Shown here in pieces: positions 27,579-35,612 of a DNA stretch of 64,000 nucleotides. Positions within the stretch are counted from its first letter, which is position 1, and the number at the start of each line of letters is the position of its first letter. Source of the stretch: JADKAV01 sp041393775 (GTDB lineage Bacteria; Actinomycetota; Actinomycetes; S36-B12; UBA10799); assembly GCA_041393775.1 (NCBI GenBank), contig JAWKJM010000003.1, positions 558,001 to 622,000 on the forward strand. Direction: 5' to 3'. The notes beneath the pieces were generated by a model that saw nothing but the letters and a program-made list of their open reading frames with translations, searched no databases and was not told the origin of the DNA. The translations under genes and the position numbers were made by a program.

Positions 27579-28979
27579 GTGGTCTTCAGTTCGACGACAT
27601 TCCTGTTCGTCTTCCTGCCGATCGTCCTGCTGGTGGTGTACCCACTGCGGCGCGTATGGCAGAACGTCGCGCTGCTGGTCCTGTCGGTTGCCTTCTACTT
27701 GTGGGGCGCAGGCAGCGACATCGTCTACATCACGTTCGTGTCGTTGGCGAGTTGGTTCCTCGCGCTCTTCCTGGCCGAGCGCCGTGGCTGGTCGGGACGG
27801 GTGCTGTACTTCGTGTCGATCGTCCTGGTCGTATCGCCGTTGGTGCTGGTGAAGTATGTGCCAGTGATCGCCCAGGTCGCCTCGATCGACTCGGTGTTCG
27901 CCCAAGTGAGTCTGCCCCTGGGGATCTCGTTCTTCACGTTTCACGGGCTGTCCTATGTCATGGATGTGCGGCGCGGTGACCAACCGCGCGAGACCCGCCT
28001 GGACCATTACCTGCTGTACCTGTTCCTGTTCCCGCATCAGATCGCCGGCCCGATCGTCCGGTACGGCGAGATCCGCGAGGAGATCAAGTCCCGCCTGCGC
28101 CCCCGCACCCAGGACGTGGTCTATGGGTTGTCCCGATTCGGCTGGGGCCTGTTCAAGAAGGTGGCGATCGCCGACCAGTGCGGTGCCGTGGCTGCGGTCG
28201 TCTTCGACAGCGGTGGCACCAAGACGGCCGCCGAGGCCTGGATCGGGGCGTTCGCCTTCACAGTGCAGATCTACTTCGACTTCTCCGGCTACTCGGACAT
28301 GGCCATCGGTCTGGCGCGCGTGTTCAACTTCCACTTCCCGGAGAACTTCGCCGGTCCGTACCGCAGCGTCTCAGCCACGGAGTTCTGGCGGCGCTGGCAC
28401 ATGACCCTCTCGCGGTGGTTCCGCGACTATGTCTACATCCCCCTCGGCGGGAACCGGCATGGCCCCTTCCGGGAGTACGCCGCGCTGCTGGTCACATTCG
28501 GGCTCACCTCGCTGTGGCACGGTGCGACTTGGCCGTATCTGGTCTGGGGCGGGCTGTGGTCCAGCGCGCTGATGGTGGAGCGTTTGACGGGCCTGCGGTC
28601 GGTGACCGGCTTCGTGGCTTTGCGCCGCGCACTCATGGCCTTGTTCATCATCGTGACCTGGGTGCCGTTCCGCTCCCCGACGATGACGCAGACGGTCGAA
28701 TTGTGGAAGGCCATGGTGGTGGGCCAGTGGTCGTGGCCCGGGCCTGCGTTGCTGGTCGCCCTCACCCCTCTGACACTTGCTGCCCTCGCCGTCGGCGTCT
28801 TGATCTTCTTCCTCCCGGATGCCGGACCCCGGCGCATCTTCGACCGGATCATCCAGCGAGGTGACACCCAGCAGATCAACGTGCGGGTGACCGTCGCCAT
28901 CGGGACTGCAGCGCTCATCGTCGGTGTCATCATGGCCCTGTGGGGGTCCTTCAGCCCATTCCTCTACTTCCAGTTCTGA
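27579..28979 (+). CDS. MBOAT O-acyltransferase (AlgI-like)
   Basis: 466-aa integral membrane acyltransferase. It opens with VVFSSTTFLFVFLP, the usual AlgI N-terminus. The signature block EFWRRWHMTLSRWFRDYVYIPLGGN and the catalytic-histidine segment TSLWHGATW are intact. About ten spans. The family moves acyl groups, usually acetyl, across the membrane to an extracytoplasmic acceptor. GTG at 27579 chosen for the family N-terminus; AGGAG sits about 16 bases upstream. Paired with the AlgX/AlgJ-like gene seven bases downstream. Confidence 0.9.
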   Translation: MVFSSTTFLFVFLPIVLLVVYPLRRVWQNVALLVLSVAFYLWGAGSDIVYITFVSLASWFLALFLAERRGWSGRVLYFVSIVLVVSPLVLVKYVPVIAQVASIDSVFAQVSLPLGISFFTFHGLSYVMDVRRGDQPRETRLDHYLLYLFLFPHQIAGPIVRYGEIREEIKSRLRPRTQDVVYGLSRFGWGLFKKVAIADQCGAVAAVVFDSGGTKTAAEAWIGAFAFTVQIYFDFSGYSDMAIGLARVFNFHFPENFAGPYRSVSATEFWRRWHMTLSRWFRDYVYIPLGGNRHGPFREYAALLVTFGLTSLWHGATWPYLVWGGLWSSALMVERLTGLRSVTGFVALRRALMALFIIVTWVPFRSPTMTQTVELWKAMVVGQWSWPGPALLVALTPLTLAALAVGVLIFFLPDAGPRRIFDRIIQRGDTQQINVRVTVAIGTAALIVGVIMALWGSFSPFLYFQF

Positions 28980-28986
28980 GGTGACC

Positions 28987-30105
28987 GTGAACGAGCCGAA
29001 TCGACTGGCGAAGGGCGGCACGGTGGCCGTTCTCGCCTTCGTGGCGCTTCTGGTCCTGCTGTGGTTCGTCGGGCCCGCCTCCGGTACGAACGCACAGCGA
29101 CAGAACCGGCCGCAGGCGCAGTTCCCGTCATTCAGCCTTGCCGCGGCAGCCGATGTGACCACGTTCCAGGACGCGACGGCGGCCTTCAGCGACCGATTGC
29201 GGGCCAAGCCCAGCGTCGTAGAGGTGGTGAACACTGCGGTGCTGAGCCTGACCGGGCGCTCACCGTCGGCCGACGTCGTGGCCGCGGGGGACCAGCTCTA
29301 CTACGCCGGGGAGTTCACCGAGCCCTGCCTGGAGCCGGAGTACGCGACCTGGGCACGCGACTCCGCCCGGACGCTGGTGAAGGCCGCGCAACAGGGCGGC
29401 AGGCAGGTCCTGTTCGTCGTCGTGCCCAGCAAGTCGGCCGCGCACCCGCCGACGGGTGCGGCCGCCTCGGCGTTGTTGAAGTGCCAGCGCTGGTCACAGG
29501 CCGTGCTGCGAGACCTTGCTAACGAGCCAGGTTCGCCGATCCGGCTGATCGATCCCGCCGACGTGGAGCGGGTCGCGGACGGCGAGGGGTATTGGCACGG
29601 CGACACCCACTGGACCCCCCGTGGCGGGCAAGCGCTGTCCGATCTGCTGGCAGCCGAGATCGGGGCCAGCACCAAGGGGCGGTTCGTCGCCGGTGACTAC
29701 TACGACCACCAGGGGGATCTGTATCGCCTGCTCGGCATCCCCAGACTGGAGAAGACGCTCGGTTGGGGGGTCGAAGCGGCGCAGCAGCCACAATTCGAGG
29801 AGGTTGCCAACGGTACCCCGTGGCCCATCCGCACCTTCACCTCACCGCAGCCGCTGCCGGAGTCCCCCAGCCTTCTGATGGTCTACGACTCGTTCGTGTA
29901 TGCCAGCGGCCTCGAGCCCTCGGTTGCGTCGTTGTTCCCGTCCGGGGCGCTGGTCCTCTGGGACGCCATGCCGAATGTCTCACCGGCGGGACCCCAACAG
30001 CTCGTCGTCCTGGAGACCACGGATCGGTTGGCCTTGAGCCGACTGGCGAGCCTCAACCGTGGCGGTCCCAACCAACCGTTCCTGGACTATCTCGCGAAAC
30101 CGTGA
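28987..30105 (+). CDS. AlgX/AlgJ-like extracytoplasmic O-acetyltransferase
   Basis: 372 aa. An N-terminal membrane anchor (VAVLAFVALLVLLWFVG) holds the protein outside the membrane. YWHGDTHWTPRGGQALSD is the SGNH-like D-x-H-W-T motif of the ALGX/DltD-like acetyltransferase domain. LMVYDSFVYASG supplies the serine (DSF). Two cysteines (CLEPEY, LKCQRW) may form a disulfide. GTG 28987 has TGAGGTGA just upstream. It would receive acetyl groups from the MBOAT partner and place them on the polysaccharide. Confidence 0.83.
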   Translation: MNEPNRLAKGGTVAVLAFVALLVLLWFVGPASGTNAQRQNRPQAQFPSFSLAAAADVTTFQDATAAFSDRLRAKPSVVEVVNTAVLSLTGRSPSADVVAAGDQLYYAGEFTEPCLEPEYATWARDSARTLVKAAQQGGRQVLFVVVPSKSAAHPPTGAAASALLKCQRWSQAVLRDLANEPGSPIRLIDPADVERVADGEGYWHGDTHWTPRGGQALSDLLAAEIGASTKGRFVAGDYYDHQGDLYRLLGIPRLEKTLGWGVEAAQQPQFEEVANGTPWPIRTFTSPQPLPESPSLLMVYDSFVYASGLEPSVASLFPSGALVLWDAMPNVSPAGPQQLVVLETTDRLALSRLASLNRGGPNQPFLDYLAKP

Positions 30106-30152
30106 CGCCAGCGGCGGAGCCTCGATGTTCGCGTGACACCAGCGAGAACCTT

Positions 30153-30267
30153 GTGTGACGAAGTTGTGGGGGTCCAAGCCTGGGTTGTAACGAAGGTGCG
30201 TGGTGCCGACCGCTCGAACCGCACACCTTCGTTACACGACGGGAGCCCGGTGAGCAACTTCGTCACA
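30153..30267. repeat. Family B four-arm palindromic element, copy 2
   Basis: Outer arms TGTGACGAAGTTG (30153) and CAACTTCGTCACA (ending 30267) are exact complements. Inner arms (30186-30204, 30218-30236) match with two mismatches around a 13-nt loop. Lies in the 250-bp gap before the DPM-like gene. Confidence 0.85.
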
Positions 30268-30343
30268 TTCGCGTCCACCCGGTCCCGAATCGCGGTGACG
30301 CTCAGGGGGTTTGAACGCGGCTCCGGAATCCAGAAGGACGCGA

Positions 30344-30349
30344 CATAAT
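30344..30349 (+). promoter_or_regulatory. -10 element of a leaderless promoter
   Basis: CATAAT six bases before the GTG at 30356. Confidence 0.55.
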
Positions 30350-30355
30350 CCAGAG

Positions 30356-31081
30356 GTGGGCGTAGACAGCACGACGTCGGTGGTCGTGGCCGTGCCGGCT
30401 CTCAACGAGTCCGAAACGCTGGCCGACGTACTCGGTGGGATCCGCCGGGCCGTGCCCGAAGCGGTGCTGCTGGTTATCGACGACGGTTCTAGCGATACCA
30501 CCGCGGAAGTCGCGCGGAACGCCGGTGCGGTCACTCTGCAGATGCCTTTCAACGTCGGCGTAGGCGGGGCAATGCGAGTCGCGTTCCTCTACGCCTTCAA
30601 CAACGGTTATGAATCGCTGGTCCAAGTGGACGCCGACGGCCAGCACGACCCAGGTTCGATCCGGGACCTGCTGGCCGCGCTCGACGGGGCCTCGGTCGCA
30701 GTGGGATCCCGTTTCGTTGACGCGCGGTCCCGGCAGTGGGTCGGCTGGTCGCGGCGCGTGGTCATGCGGGTGCTGGCCGCGTTGCTGAGCCGGGTCACGG
30801 GGACCCAACTCGACGATGTCACGTCAGGTTTCCGGGCTGCCGACCGCGAGGCGATCGAACTGTTCGCCCAGCACTATCCTTCCGAGTATCTGGGTGACAC
30901 TGTCGAGTCGCTTGTGCTCTCGGCGCGAGCAGGTCTGCGTATCGTCCAAGTACCGGCGGTGATGCATCCGAGGCAAGGCGGTCGGCCCAGTCACGGGGTG
31001 ATCCGTTCTTCGTTGTTCCTAGGACGCGCTCTGCTCGCCTTGAGCGTGGCGGTGACGCGTGGGACTGCGCAGAACCGATGA
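30356..31081 (+). CDS. DPM-like GT2 glycosyltransferase
   Basis: 241 aa. VVVAVPALNESETLADVLGG, VIDDGSSDTT, VQVDADGQHD (DXD and QHD) and DVTSGFRAADR are the complete set for polyprenyl/dolichol-phosphate sugar synthases. No C-terminal membrane span. The GTG start is placed by the CATAAT hexamer. Immediately followed by a DUF2304 gene, a pairing common in bacterial surface-glycan loci. Makes a polyprenyl-phosphate-linked hexose; the sugar is not known. Confidence 0.88.
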   Translation: MGVDSTTSVVVAVPALNESETLADVLGGIRRAVPEAVLLVIDDGSSDTTAEVARNAGAVTLQMPFNVGVGGAMRVAFLYAFNNGYESLVQVDADGQHDPGSIRDLLAALDGASVAVGSRFVDARSRQWVGWSRRVVMRVLAALLSRVTGTQLDDVTSGFRAADREAIELFAQHYPSEYLGDTVESLVLSARAGLRIVQVPAVMHPRQGGRPSHGVIRSSLFLGRALLALSVAVTRGTAQNR

Positions 31082-31088
31082 TGGCTCC

Positions 31089-31454
31089 ATGAGTACTCAC
31101 TGGCTCGGGCTGATCGGAGCCGTGTGCCTGACGCTTTTCATCGGGGAACTCCTGCGCCGCGGGATCCTGCGGGAGAAGTTCGCCGTCCTGTGGCTGCTGG
31201 TGGCCGGCGCCGCCCTGGTGGTCGCGATCTACCCGCCGTTGCTGGACAGGCTCGCATCGCTGCTCGGTTTTGCCGTCCCGGCAAATCTGCTGTTCCTGGT
31301 GTCAGTGGGCCTGCTTCTGGCCGTGAGCGTCCAACTGAGCTTCGAGGTGAGCCGGCTGGAACGCAACCTTTCGCGGCTGGCTGAGGAACATGTCCTGCTC
31401 GTTCAGAGGGTGGAGGTGCTGACGGAAGCATCCCAGGAGCCACCAGCCGACTAA
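31089..31454 (+). CDS. DUF2304 membrane protein
   Basis: 121 aa with three hydrophobic spans (LIGAVCLTLFIGELLRRGIL, FAVLWLLVAGAALVVAIYPP, ANLLFLVSVGLLLAVSVQLS) and a short coiled-coil tail (EVSRLERNLSRLAEEHVLLV). This order is typical of DUF2304, which accompanies DPM-like GTs and may act as a membrane partner. ATG at 31089, seven bases after the GT stop. No catalytic motif. Confidence 0.82.
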   Translation: MSTHWLGLIGAVCLTLFIGELLRRGILREKFAVLWLLVAGAALVVAIYPPLLDRLASLLGFAVPANLLFLVSVGLLLAVSVQLSFEVSRLERNLSRLAEEHVLLVQRVEVLTEASQEPPAD

Positions 31455-31467
31455 GGGCCGAGAAGGG

Positions 31468-32913
31468 TCAGTGTGCTCCGCGACCGGTGGCAACCGCTTT
31501 GACGGTCTTGACCAGAATGACCGCGTCCAGAGCCGGCGACCAGTTCTCGACGTACCGCAGGTCCATCTGCATCCGCTCGTTCCAGGCAACTTCCTTGCGG
31601 CCCGCGACCTGCCACAGGCCGGTCATGCCGGGCTTGGTCAGGTGGCGTCGGTGGTCTGCGGTCCCGAGCAGTGCGAGTTCGTCGATCAGCATGGGCCGAG
31701 GTCCGACCAGGCTCATAGACCCTGTGAGGACGTTCCAGAGCTGTGGCAACTCATCGAGTGACCAACGGCGCAGGAACTTCCCGAGCGGGGTGATCCGTGG
31801 GTCGTTGCGATAGGCCTGCGGATCGGCCTCCAGACTCCCCAGAGCCTCCTCACGAATGTGCTCGGAGCCTTCGTACATGGTGCGGAACTTCACCAGCCGG
31901 TAGGTTGCACCGGCCTTTCCCACGCGCTTCTGCACGAACAGTGCCGGCCCGTGGCTGGTGAGGCGTACTGCAATCGCGATCAGGACGAGCAAGGGGGAGA
32001 TGAGCAGCAGACCCACACTGGCCACGAAGATGTCGGTTCCGCGCTTGAGGAGTGCTTGCGGCCCGGTGAGGCGAGGCTCCTCCAAGTGCAGTAGCGGCAG
32101 GCCGGCTGCCGGGCGCACATTGAGCCGGGGCCCGGTCACGTCGCCGAGGGTGGGAGCCACCAGGAGGTCGACGCTGGGACCTTCCAACCGCCAGGACAGC
32201 CTACGGATCACCTCGGACGTGACGGTGGGGGTGTGTGTGATGGCGACTGCGTCCACCTGGTGGTCACGGATGGCCCTTTCCACCCGGTCCAACCAGAAGT
32301 CGATGTCGCTGCCATCGTCACGAGGGCCGTTCAGAGACAGCACGACCTCGAAGCCCGCCCGCGGATCCCGCATGAGCCGCCGCTCCAACTCAGGTACCAC
32401 GGGCCCGGCGCCGATCACCAGAGTGCGTTGCATGAGGTGGCCCGCGCGACGGCGCTGGAAGACCCACACCCGCATGAGCCGCCGACCCAGCGGCAGCAGG
32501 ATCAGCCCGGCGGCGAACGTGCCGATGAGGAACTTGCGCCCGTCGGTGATCTCGAGGATGAAGCCCACCGACGCGAACAGGGCGAACGTGCCGACCGTGG
32601 CGCTGATGACGTTCTTGAATTCCTCGGAACCGATCCCGATCCGGCCACTGACGTATGCACCACGCAGGGACAGCGCGGTCACCCATGCCACCAGTATGAG
32701 TCCGGCGGCCAGCGGATCGTACTGCCCTGTCCCCCGAAGCACGAGTCCTACCAATGTGGCGGCAGCCATGAGGGTAACGTCGATCGCAAGTGCCACGTAC
32801 GTGAGGGAGCGCAAAGGGTCAGTCGAGGAATCCACCTTCTGATGCTCGAACCGTGCGAGGGCTTCGGGCATGACAGAGCGCGAGACAGACCCATCAAGGG
32901 GCTGCAGCGCCAT
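31468..32913 (-). CDS. Initiating polyprenyl-phosphate glycosylphosphotransferase (WcaJ/WbaP-like)
   Basis: 481 aa. Four N-terminal membrane spans and a CoA-binding-like middle domain (LVIGAGPVVPELERRL) precede the catalytic PGT domain. That domain has KRGTDIFVASVGLLLISPL, the KFRTMYEGSE motif, LDELPQLWNVLTGSMSLVGP and TGLWQVAGR. It transfers a sugar 1-phosphate to undecaprenyl/decaprenyl phosphate and so begins glycan assembly. ATG at 32913 has a strong GGAGG five bases upstream; a longer frame to 33030 lacks this. The only initiating transferase in the window, so probably the first step for one of these clusters. Confidence 0.92.
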   Translation of the reverse strand: MALQPLDGSVSRSVMPEALARFEHQKVDSSTDPLRSLTYVALAIDVTLMAAATLVGLVLRGTGQYDPLAAGLILVAWVTALSLRGAYVSGRIGIGSEEFKNVISATVGTFALFASVGFILEITDGRKFLIGTFAAGLILLPLGRRLMRVWVFQRRRAGHLMQRTLVIGAGPVVPELERRLMRDPRAGFEVVLSLNGPRDDGSDIDFWLDRVERAIRDHQVDAVAITHTPTVTSEVIRRLSWRLEGPSVDLLVAPTLGDVTGPRLNVRPAAGLPLLHLEEPRLTGPQALLKRGTDIFVASVGLLLISPLLVLIAIAVRLTSHGPALFVQKRVGKAGATYRLVKFRTMYEGSEHIREEALGSLEADPQAYRNDPRITPLGKFLRRWSLDELPQLWNVLTGSMSLVGPRPMLIDELALLGTADHRRHLTKPGMTGLWQVAGRKEVAWNERMQMDLRYVENWSPALDAVILVKTVKAVATGRGAH

Positions 32914-33062
32914 GAGAACCTCCAGGGCCGGCAAAGGCGTCCTACGGAAGGGTGGCATTGTGCTGGTTGCGGAGTCGAATTCGGGTGCCGTTCGTAACCC
33001 ATTTGTGATGTCCTGCTGAGGGAACTGCACGCAGCGTCACCACGAGGCTGACTGCGGCTCCA

Positions 33063-33068
33063 TACGAT
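33063..33068 (+). promoter_or_regulatory. -10 element of a leaderless promoter
   Basis: TACGAT six bases before the GTG at 33075. Confidence 0.6.
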
Positions 33069-33074
33069 GAGGCA

Positions 33075-34313
33075 GTGAGCGTGCCAGGGGACCTTCCCGC
33101 ACGTCAACGGCTGTTGTTGAGCGCTGCGACCGTGTCCGGCGGTTTCGTGGTGATGGTCCTGCGGCGTCCGGGGGCGCTGGTGTCCCCGACCATCTGGGGC
33201 GAGGACGGGACTATCTTCTGGGCCCAGGCACTGAGTCCGGGACATGACCTCGTCACGCCGTATGCGGCGCAATCGTGGGCCGTCCAGCGCCTACTGACGG
33301 CCGCACTCACCGGGTTGCCGGTCAGCATCATGCCCGTGGCCATCTACACGGCTGCCTGCGGTGTCGCGGTGTTGAGTCTCGCGGTGGTGCTCCAGGCCCG
33401 CGCCGGGACCGTGCTCGGCCCCTTCCCCCGTCGGGTGCTCGCTTTCGGACTGCTGGTGATGGTGCCGACCGCCACCGAGATCCAGGGGAACCTCGCCAAC
33501 CTTCACGTGTGGATCGGGAGCAGCCTGCTCGTGGTCCTGGTCCTTGCCCCTCCCGTGACCCTGTGGGGCAGGTGCGTCGAGTTGGCCTGGGTGGCGCTCG
33601 CCTCCGTCACCGGACTGCTCGGCGTCATCCTGCTCCCGGTTGCGATCTGGGCTCTGTGGCGCATGCGTACGGGCTACGTCTGGCTCCGGTCTTCGCTGGT
33701 CGCGATGGGCGCGACGGTCAATGTGATCGTCTGGGCCACTCAGGACCGACGGCCGTCTGAGGATTTGGTGCAGCAACTCATGCTGGTTCCCGCCGCACTG
33801 CTCAAGCGGGTCGGCGGTGGACTCACCGTGGGACACCACCTGATGGAGGTCTTCTGGCCACATGGCCTGCTCAACATCTTGCTGCTCCCCAGCATCCTCA
33901 TGGTCGGGCTGCTCGGATATCTGGCCTGGGTCGACAGGAAGGGGCCATCGGCGATCTGGCTGGGCGCGGCCGGGGTCTGGCTGGTCCTGGGGGTCGTCTC
34001 GCCGACAGGCGTCAGTACCGCCGACTGGGTGCTCGATCCGTCGGCCTACTGGCGGTACTTCGGGATGGCACTGGCGGCCGGGCTGCTCGTTCTGGTGCGT
34101 GGCATGGGCGGCACCGTAGGCACTCGCAGCGTCGCGATGCTGGGCCTGCTCGCCTGCTCGTTCTCATTGGTGGCCGACGCTTACATCAAGGTCGCTTCAC
34201 CCGCGGTCGGCCGCGACGACCTGCGCGCCTTCGAGGTCTGTCTGGACGGGCGATCTCCGCCGCCGTGCTACCTGCCCATAGCGCCCGACGGCTGGACGGT
34301 CGTCGTCGACTGA
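33075..34313 (+). CDS. Polytopic membrane protein of unknown function
   Basis: 412 aa with about nine spans. After the first segment comes SPTIWGEDGTIFWAQAL, with an acidic pair at the outer face of a membrane, as in GT-C glycosyltransferases. LLTAALTGLPVSIMPVAI and later VGLLGYLAWVD are typical spans. The C-terminal outer tail has two cysteines (VCLDGRSPPPCYL). Similar in kind to the protein at 15557, but no clear shared motif. Role in glycan polymerisation or transfer is a guess. Confidence 0.68.
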   Translation: MSVPGDLPARQRLLLSAATVSGGFVVMVLRRPGALVSPTIWGEDGTIFWAQALSPGHDLVTPYAAQSWAVQRLLTAALTGLPVSIMPVAIYTAACGVAVLSLAVVLQARAGTVLGPFPRRVLAFGLLVMVPTATEIQGNLANLHVWIGSSLLVVLVLAPPVTLWGRCVELAWVALASVTGLLGVILLPVAIWALWRMRTGYVWLRSSLVAMGATVNVIVWATQDRRPSEDLVQQLMLVPAALLKRVGGGLTVGHHLMEVFWPHGLLNILLLPSILMVGLLGYLAWVDRKGPSAIWLGAAGVWLVLGVVSPTGVSTADWVLDPSAYWRYFGMALAAGLLVLVRGMGGTVGTRSVAMLGLLACSFSLVADAYIKVASPAVGRDDLRAFEVCLDGRSPPPCYLPIAPDGWTVVVD

Positions 34314-34321
34314 ATCTGCGC

Positions 34322-34327
34322 TACTGT
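34322..34327 (+). promoter_or_regulatory. -10 element of a leaderless promoter
   Basis: TACTGT six bases before the ATG at 34334, overlapping the end of the upstream gene's 20-bp spacer. Confidence 0.6.
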
Positions 34328-34333
34328 GCTCCG

Positions 34334-34852
34334 ATGAATGTCGAAACGCTCGCGATCGCCGGGGTGGTTCGCGCGACCCCGCGCAGGAAGGCTGCGCAAC
34401 ATTTCGACTGGTACCGCTCCGACGCACTCGCGGCGCATCTGCCCGAGGACTGGACACCGAGCCGGGGCACGAATCAGCGCACTCTGGTCGGGGTCATCGA
34501 CGGCCTGTACTTCGGAGCCGGTACGCACGTGGTGACGTGCGTGTACGGACGCATCGCGTTCGTCGTCGTGGACCTGCGTGTCGGATCCCCCACCTTCGGT
34601 CGCTGGATTCCGGAGGATCTGGATACGAAGAGCCAGGTGACGATGGTCGTTCCGCCGGGCATCGGGTGGGGCTTCCAGACCATCACGGCGGGGGCGTCGC
34701 TGCTGTCGCTGCACAACGAGACGGAATCGAACCCGCCGATCAACCCCCGGGATCCGGACCTGGAGATCGCGTGGCCACTGAATCAGGCCGGGCCCCCGCA
34801 GGGCATGAGCCTGTCGGAGGCGATCCCGTTGCTTCCCGTGGCCCACGCGTAG
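34334..34852 (+). CDS. RmlC-like cupin lacking the catalytic histidines
   Basis: 172 aa, close to RmlC length. VVDLRVGSPTFGRW and MVVPPGIGWGFQTI are the RmlC core motifs. The His of RGLHYQ is Tyr here (DGLYFG) and the His of the AHGF motif is Trp (GWGF). The 3,5-epimerase reaction therefore looks unlikely; a 3-epimerase, isomerase or binding role is possible. ATG placed by TACTGT. Convergent with the dprE2 gene (19-bp gap). Confidence 0.75.
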   Translation: MNVETLAIAGVVRATPRRKAAQHFDWYRSDALAAHLPEDWTPSRGTNQRTLVGVIDGLYFGAGTHVVTCVYGRIAFVVVDLRVGSPTFGRWIPEDLDTKSQVTMVVPPGIGWGFQTITAGASLLSLHNETESNPPINPRDPDLEIAWPLNQAGPPQGMSLSEAIPLLPVAHA

Positions 34853-34871
34853 CGCCTGGTGGGATCAAGGC

Positions 34872-35612
34872 TCATTTGTCGCGGGATGCTGCGATCTTGC
34901 GGAACACCGGTCGAGGCAGGTGGCGCAGTCCGCTCATCAGGAACTGCAACTGCCTGGGCACCCAGATCGTGGTCGGGCCGGATACGAGGTGCTTGGCGAC
35001 AGCATCGGCCACGTCCTGGGGCTCACACGTCATGGGCGCATCGGGCGAGTCGACGCTCATCCGGGTCCTCACCTTGCCGGGACGCACGACCAGCACCCGC
35101 ACGCCGGATCCGACGAGTGAATCCGCGATGCCGTTGGCCCATGCGTCCAGCCCGGCTTTGGTGGATCCGTACAGGTAGTTGTCCGCACGGGGTCGTTCGG
35201 CCGCCACGGATGACAGGACGACCAGGACTCCGTGACCCTGGGCACGCATCCGGTCGACGATCTTCTCCCCCATCGCCATCTGCCCCACGTAGTTGATCTG
35301 CGCCGTCTGCGCGGGATCGTCTCCTGCCTTTGGCAGGACACCGGCGGCGAGCACCGCCACATCGATGTCCGTTGTGAAGGAGGCCTCGACCGCCTCCGGG
35401 TACGTGTGGGGCGCCAGCAGATCCAGATCGACGATCCGCACGTCGGGCACCTGCGAGAACGACTGGGCTGCGGCCGACAGCGCCGCCCGGTCACGCCCGG
35501 CCAGGACCAGGAGCCGCAACCGTGGGCTCAGTGCCCGCGCGATCGCCAGTCCGATCTCCGAAGTGCCACCGACGAGCAGGAGGGACTGGGGTTGGCCCAA
35601 GGAATCGATCAC
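34872..35612 (-). CDS. dprE2: Decaprenylphosphoryl-2-keto-ribose reductase
   Basis: 246-aa SDR. LLVGGTSEIGLAIARAL is the DprE2-type cofactor motif and LYGSTKAGLDAW carries YxxxK. In mycobacteria this enzyme uses NADH to reduce the 2-keto intermediate made by DprE1, completing epimerisation of decaprenylphosphoryl ribose to arabinose. GTG at 35612 overlaps the dprE1 stop (GTGA). Same strand and order as dprE1 and the UbiA enzyme upstream, which supports the pathway call. Confidence 0.9.
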   Translation of the reverse strand: MIDSLGQPQSLLLVGGTSEIGLAIARALSPRLRLLVLAGRDRAALSAAAQSFSQVPDVRIVDLDLLAPHTYPEAVEASFTTDIDVAVLAAGVLPKAGDDPAQTAQINYVGQMAMGEKIVDRMRAQGHGVLVVLSSVAAERPRADNYLYGSTKAGLDAWANGIADSLVGSGVRVLVVRPGKVRTRMSVDSPDAPMTCEPQDVADAVAKHLVSGPTTIWVPRQLQFLMSGLRHLPRPVFRKIAASRDK

